A DNA stretch of 16,697 nucleotides, taken from positions 1 to 16,697 of the forward strand of contig JASHYG010000300.1 of the NCBI GenBank assembly GCA_030043215.1, read 5' to 3'. Below are positions 12,923 to 16,697 of this stretch, piece after piece. The position numbers were made by a program, and so were the translations under genes. Under the pieces are notes generated by a model. The model saw only the letters and a list, made by a program, of their open reading frames with translations. It was not told where the DNA came from and did no database searches. The stretch comes from Gammaproteobacteria bacterium. GTDB taxonomy: Bacteria; Pseudomonadota; Gammaproteobacteria; Steroidobacterales; Steroidobacteraceae. Position 1 is the stretch's first letter, and each line of letters begins with the position of its first letter.

Positions 12923-15486
12923 GCACTCTCTGGGCCGCGAGCGTTCGGCACCTCCTCGGCCATCCGGCGCAACTGGCGCTCGCGCTGACGGGGCTCGCGC
13001 TCGGCGTCGCGACCATCACCGCCGTCGATGTCGCGACGGCGAGCTCGAGCCGCGCATTCGAGCTCGCCGTCTCGGCGGTGAGTGGGCCTGCCACCGATGA
13101 AATTGCGGGCGGCCCCGCGGGCATCGACGAGAGGCTGTACGTCCGACTCGTCGGCGCCCATCCACGGCTCGCTTTCGCTCCCCTGGTCGAGGGGTATGTC
13201 GCCGTTCGGGGCGAGGCGCTGCAGCTCGTGGGGGTCGATCCCCTCGCGGAGGCGGCCTTCCAGGAGGAGTCCGCGGCCGACCCCACCGCCGCTTCGGCGC
13301 CCACCGCTGCTTCCGCGCCCGGCGCGGCGGTCGTTGATAGCTTGGCGGGGCTCGGCCGCTGGCTCACTGCACCCGGCGCGGCCGTCATGGCCGCGAGCAC
13401 CGCGGATCGGCTGGGCATCCCGACGAATCGCCCATTCCAGCTGGACATCGACGGCAAAGCGCGTCAGGCGGTGCTGATTGCCCGCGTCGCCGGACAGCAG
13501 GCCGGCAGTGAGACGCTCCTGCTCGCCGACATCGCGCAGGCGCAGGAGTGGCTGGGGGTCGTCGGCCGTCTGTCGCGGATCGAGGTCCGCGCACCCGCGG
13601 GCGCCGCGGGGGATGCGGAGCTCGCGGGGCTACGGAGCGAGCTGCCGCCCGGCGTCGAGCTCGAGCCGGCTCAGCAGCGCTCTCGCGCAACTCTCGACAT
13701 GACTCGCGCCTTCACGACGGACTTGCGGGCGATGAGCCTGCTCGCGCTGCTCGTCGGGCTGTTCCTCATCTACAGCGCCGTGAGCTTCGCGGTGCTCCAG
13801 CGGCGGAAGATCTTCGCCGTGCTGCGCGCGCTCGGCGCGACGCGGCTCGAGATCCTGCGGCTCGTGCTGGCGGAGGCCGCGGTGCTTGGAGCCGTGGGGG
13901 CGTTGCTCGGCCTCGCCGCCGGCATCGGCCTCGGGCGCGGCCTGATCGCTCTCGTCTCGCGCACCATCAACGATCTGTACTTCGTCGTGGCGGTCAATTC
14001 CGTCTCCGTGCCGGCGAGCGCCGCGCTCGGGGCCGTCTGTGCCGGTATCCTCACGGCGCTCACAGCCGCGTTGCTCCCGGCCTGGGAGGCGACGCACGTC
14101 ACTCCGCAGCTCGGGCTGCGGCGCTCGGAGCTCGAATCGCGCGCGCTCGGGCTGTCGCGCTGGCTCATCGCCGCGAGCGCGGCTTGCGGCGCGGCGGCGG
14201 GCGCGATCGTCGCCGGATCGAGCCGCAGCCTGCTCGCCGGCTTTGCCGCGCTCTTCTTGCTGCTCATCAGTGTCGCGGCGCTGACCCCTGCGCTGCTCGG
14301 AGCTTCCGCGCGCCTCTCCGCGCGCTTGCTCGGCCGGGCGAGTCCGGTGGGGCGGATCGCGCTCGCCGATGTCGCGGCCTCCTTGAGCCGCACCGGGGTG
14401 GCGGTCGCCGCCCTCGCGCTTGCGCTTGCGGCCGTGATCGGAGTGTCCGTGATGGTCGGCAGCTTTCGCGAATCGCTGCGCGACTGGCTCCGCGGGACGA
14501 TGCGGGCGGACGTCTACGTGGCCGCACCCGGTCCGGGATTCGGGCGGCCGGAGCGCCGGCTGGACCCTGCCGTCGTCGCGGCGCTCGCGTCCGTCCGCGG
14601 CGTCTCGCACTACAGCGCGAGACGCGAGGTGACCGTGAGCTCCCCGCGGGGGCCGGTCACGCTCGAGGCCGTCACTGGCGCGCAGGACAGCGACTCCGGC
14701 ATCGAGGTGACGGAGCATCAAGGGAGCGTGTGGCCGGCGTTCGCTCGCGGCGCCATTCTCGTCGCGGAGCCGTTCGCGTGGCGCCTGCAATTGCACCCCG
14801 GCGACCGACTCACGCTGGGCACGGCGGCGGGGCCGCGATCCTTTGCCATCGCGGGGATCTACCGCGACTACGGCAGCGGCGCCGGCGTGCTGATGGACCG
14901 CGCCGTCTATCGACGCGCGTGGGGCGATGACGGGGTGAGCTCGCTCGGACTGTATCTCTCACCCGGCGTCACGCCGCGTGAGGCCATCCCCGCCTTGTAT
15001 GCCGCCGCCGCCGGGCGCCAGGCGCTCCTCATCGGCTCGAGCAGCGAGGTACGCGCGCTCTCGATGAGCATCTTCGACCAGACCTTCGTCATCACACGCG
15101 TGCTCGACTGGCTCGCGGCGGGCGTGGCCGCGATCGGCCTCACGAGCAGCCTGCTCGCCTGGGAGCTCGAGCGCTCGCGCGAGCTCGGGATCCTGCGCGC
15201 TCTCGGCCTCGAGCCGCGCTCGGCCGCCCTGCTCATCGAGGCGCAGACGGCCTTCATGGGGCTCGTCGCGCTCGTCGCCGCCATTCCGGCCGGGCTGCTC
15301 GCGGCCGAGCTGCTCGTGACCGTCATCAACCGCCGCGCCTTCGGCTGGCACATCGACTTTCACCTGCACGGTGGCGAGCTCGCCGGCGCCCTGCGGCTGG
15401 CGCTGATCGCTGCGCTCCTCGCGGGCCTTTATCCCGCTTGGCGAACCGCCCGCGCGCCCGTCGCCGCGGATATCCGGGAGGAGTGA
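12919..15486 (+). CDS. FtsX-like ABC transporter permease, duplicated-domain type (YbbP/AttF-AttG-like)
   Basis: The 855-residue membrane protein has about ten hydrophobic helices: near 18-38, 272-294, 315-345, 365-388, 411-433, 436-461, 492-514, 725-748, 772-800 and 822-843. Two large soluble segments (about 40-270 and 515-720) should lie in the periplasm. Each is followed by a three-helix FtsX core containing a matching cytoplasmic loop: LQRRKIFAVLRALGATRLEI (293-312) and LERSRELGILRALGLEPRSA (750-769). Each core ends with a similar phrase, LLPAWEATHV and LYPAWRTARA, showing an internal duplication. This layout is that of YbbP and related permeases that pair with LolD-type ATPases. Residues 119-137 are a low-complexity Ala/Ser/Pro stretch with a near-perfect TAASAP repeat. 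It starts inside the ATPase stop and is followed one base later by the lipoprotein gene. Confidence 0.92.
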   Translation: MSTLWAASVRHLLGHPAQLALALTGLALGVATITAVDVATASSSRAFELAVSAVSGPATDEIAGGPAGIDERLYVRLVGAHPRLAFAPLVEGYVAVRGEALQLVGVDPLAEAAFQEESAADPTAASAPTAASAPGAAVVDSLAGLGRWLTAPGAAVMAASTADRLGIPTNRPFQLDIDGKARQAVLIARVAGQQAGSETLLLADIAQAQEWLGVVGRLSRIEVRAPAGAAGDAELAGLRSELPPGVELEPAQQRSRATLDMTRAFTTDLRAMSLLALLVGLFLIYSAVSFAVLQRRKIFAVLRALGATRLEILRLVLAEAAVLGAVGALLGLAAGIGLGRGLIALVSRTINDLYFVVAVNSVSVPASAALGAVCAGILTALTAALLPAWEATHVTPQLGLRRSELESRALGLSRWLIAASAACGAAAGAIVAGSSRSLLAGFAALFLLLISVAALTPALLGASARLSARLLGRASPVGRIALADVAASLSRTGVAVAALALALAAVIGVSVMVGSFRESLRDWLRGTMRADVYVAAPGPGFGRPERRLDPAVVAALASVRGVSHYSARREVTVSSPRGPVTLEAVTGAQDSDSGIEVTEHQGSVWPAFARGAILVAEPFAWRLQLHPGDRLTLGTAAGPRSFAIAGIYRDYGSGAGVLMDRAVYRRAWGDDGVSSLGLYLSPGVTPREAIPALYAAAAGRQALLIGSSSEVRALSMSIFDQTFVITRVLDWLAAGVAAIGLTSSLLAWELERSRELGILRALGLEPRSAALLIEAQTAFMGLVALVAAIPAGLLAAELLVTVINRRAFGWHIDFHLHGGELAGALRLALIAALLAGLYPAWRTARAPVAADIREE
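13285..13320 (+). repeat. Two-copy 18-base tandem repeat inside the permease gene
   Basis: Bases 13285-13302 and 13303-13320 both encode TAASAP. The DNA copies differ only at two third codon positions, so the amino acids are identical. The repeat lies in the first periplasmic segment of the permease, in an Ala/Ser/Pro-rich region likely to be a flexible loop. In-frame gain or loss of copies would not disturb the rest of the protein. Confidence 0.7.
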
Positions 15487-15487
15487 G

Positions 15488-16697
15488 GTGGCGCGCGCCT
15501 GGCCCCTCGTGTCGGTTCTCCTGCTCGCTGCCTGTGGCGGCGGGGGCGGCCATGCATCCGGCGGCACGGAGTCGGGCGACCGCGCCACGGCCGTCGCGGC
15601 GCACGCGCCCGGCCCCACATCGCCGCTCGACGTCCTGCGTGCGGGCGCATCCGACTCGGGCTTCGCCAGTGCGCTCGCTGTCCGCCGCTTCCAGTTTCCC
15701 GACGATCACGGGCCGCATCCCGCGTACCGGCACGAGTGGTGGTACTTCACCGGCCATCTGCGGTCGGCGGCCGGCGCGCGGATTGGATTCGAGCTGACGT
15801 TCTTTCGCATTGCGGTCGCGCCGCCGGTGTCCGGATCGAGCGACTCCGGCGTACCCGACTCCGGCGAGCCGGCGTTGCAATCCCGGTGGCGCACGCGGCA
15901 GATCTACGTCGCGCACTTTGCGGTGACGGACGTCGAGCGCAATCAGTTTCACTCGGCGCAGCGCTACGCGCGCGACGCTCTCGGGCTCGCCGGCGCTCGA
16001 GCGACGCCCTTCAGGGTGTGGCTCGGCGGCTGGTCGGTGGCGGAGGAGGGCGCTCCCGGGGTCTGGACCTTGCGAGTCGCCGATCCAGCGTATGGGCTGA
16101 CGCTCGAGCTTCGGCCGCTGTCGCCGCCGGTGCTCAACGGAGATCGCGGCCTCAGCACCAAGTCGGACGCGCCGGGCTCCGCGAGCTACTACTACTCCAT
16201 CCCCCGGCTCGCGGCGCAGGGCCGGCTGGTCCGCGGAGCGCAGGCGATGGACGTGAGCGGCACCGCGTGGCTCGATCGGGAGTGGGGTAGCGGCGCGCTC
16301 GGACCCCGTCAGCAGGGCTGGGACTGGTTTGCCCTGCAGCTGCAGGACGGCAGCGCGCTGATGTTCTACTCGCTCCGCGATGCCGATGGAGCGCGCGATC
16401 CGCACAGCGCAGGCACCTGGATCGGCGCCGATGGGCGCACTCGCGCCCTGTCGAGCGATGATGTCCGCATTGACGTCCTCGCCCACTGGAGGAGCCCACG
16501 CGGCATCGTCTATCCCGCGCGCTGGCGGCTGCGCGTGAGCTCACTCGGACTCGATGTGGAGGCAACACCTGTCCTCGCCGACCAGGAGCTCGACGCGAGT
16601 CCGCTCTACTGGGAAGGGGACGCGGCAGTCTCCGGGTCGCGAGCCGGACAGGCGATCTCCGGGCAGGCGTACGTGGAGCTCGTCGGGTACCCCGCCC
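15488..16697 (+). CDS. AttH/CrtC-family lipocalin-like lipoprotein, 3' end beyond window
   Basis: The GTG at 15488 follows ggaggag (15477-15483) and lies one base after the permease stop. The product opens with a lipoprotein signal, MARAWPLVSVLLLAAC, whose lipobox LAAC marks Cys16. Gly at the next position instead of Asp suggests outer-membrane sorting. After a Gly/Ser-rich linker, the AttH/CrtC (calycin) domain begins near residue 65 with RHEWWYFTGHL (81-91), FELTFFR (101-107) and YVAHFAVTD (140-148). It continues with KSDAPGSASYYYSIPRL (225-241), GTAWLDREWGS (258-268), GWDWFALQLQDG (277-288), LMFYSLRD (291-298) and PLYWEGDAAVSG (372-383). The frame is open for 403 codons and ends in QAYVELVGY, normally close to the family's C-terminus, so only a few residues are missing. 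The family includes AttH and carotenoid hydratase CrtC and is thought to bind lipid-like ligands; its role beside an ABC transporter is inferred. Confidence 0.92.
   Translation, partial: MARAWPLVSVLLLAACGGGGGHASGGTESGDRATAVAAHAPGPTSPLDVLRAGASDSGFASALAVRRFQFPDDHGPHPAYRHEWWYFTGHLRSAAGARIGFELTFFRIAVAPPVSGSSDSGVPDSGEPALQSRWRTRQIYVAHFAVTDVERNQFHSAQRYARDALGLAGARATPFRVWLGGWSVAEEGAPGVWTLRVADPAYGLTLELRPLSPPVLNGDRGLSTKSDAPGSASYYYSIPRLAAQGRLVRGAQAMDVSGTAWLDREWGSGALGPRQQGWDWFALQLQDGSALMFYSLRDADGARDPHSAGTWIGADGRTRALSSDDVRIDVLAHWRSPRGIVYPARWRLRVSSLGLDVEATPVLADQELDASPLYWEGDAAVSGSRAGQAISGQAYVELVGYPA

Noticed and set aside
1..16697. Mobile elements, CRISPR arrays, tRNA or rRNA genes, toxin-antitoxin or phage genes
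   Set aside because: I saw no transposase or integrase motifs, no regularly spaced direct repeats, no tRNA-like TTCGANNC arm with matching stems, and no small two-gene module. The gaps between genes are too short to hold most of these.

Overview
The window is a compact, very GC-rich stretch of bacterial chromosome. Third codon positions are almost all G or C, the gaps between genes are short (none above about 90 bases), and many stop and start codons overlap. The gene content (IspG with the CPGC and CVVNGPGE cluster ligands, a pterin-4a-carbinolamine dehydratase, a split glycine decarboxylase, membrane DgkA, an outer-membrane-type lipoprotein) fits a Gram-negative proteobacterium. A high-GC, probably uncultured gammaproteobacterium is my best guess from general resemblance, not a demonstrated assignment. 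I see no rRNA, tRNA, CRISPR array, insertion sequence, phage gene or abrupt change in composition.

Layout, left to right. (1) Leftward pair, 1-1557: ispG (MEP isoprenoid pathway), then a pterin-4a-carbinolamine dehydratase gene that runs off the left edge. (2) A 90-base divergent intergenic region. (3) Rightward glycine cleavage operon gcvT-gcvH-gcvPA-gcvPB (1648-6055), with dgkA overlapping the end of gcvPB by 4 bases. (4) A 957-residue secreted serine protease (6510-9383) with the two-protease, four-PDZ layout of the fungal nuclear protease Nma111/Ynm3 and plant Deg7. Its first protease half keeps the catalytic triad and its second half has lost it. (5) A short gap (9384-9469) with a likely extended -10 promoter right against the next start codon. 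(6) A six-gene rightward run: full-length Sua5-type threonylcarbamoyl-AMP synthase, a fold-type III PLP decarboxylase with a TTG start, a HIT-family protein, then an ABC ATPase (LolD/MacB/YbbA type), a 10-helix FtsX-like permease (YbbP type) and a lipoprotein of the AttH/CrtC lipocalin-like family cut by the right edge.

How they work together. gcvTHPAPB supplies the T, H and two-subunit P proteins of the glycine cleavage system; the L protein is not here. The last three genes form a tight cassette (1-base gap, 4-base overlap, 1-base gap) resembling the AttEFGH arrangement. They probably move or handle a lipid or other hydrophobic molecule between the inner membrane and the periplasm or outer membrane. 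The most unusual single gene is the Nma111/Deg7-like protease, a type best known from eukaryotes, here with a bacterial export signal. I found no wholly novel multi-gene system; the protease and the ABC-AttH cassette are the most worthwhile leads.
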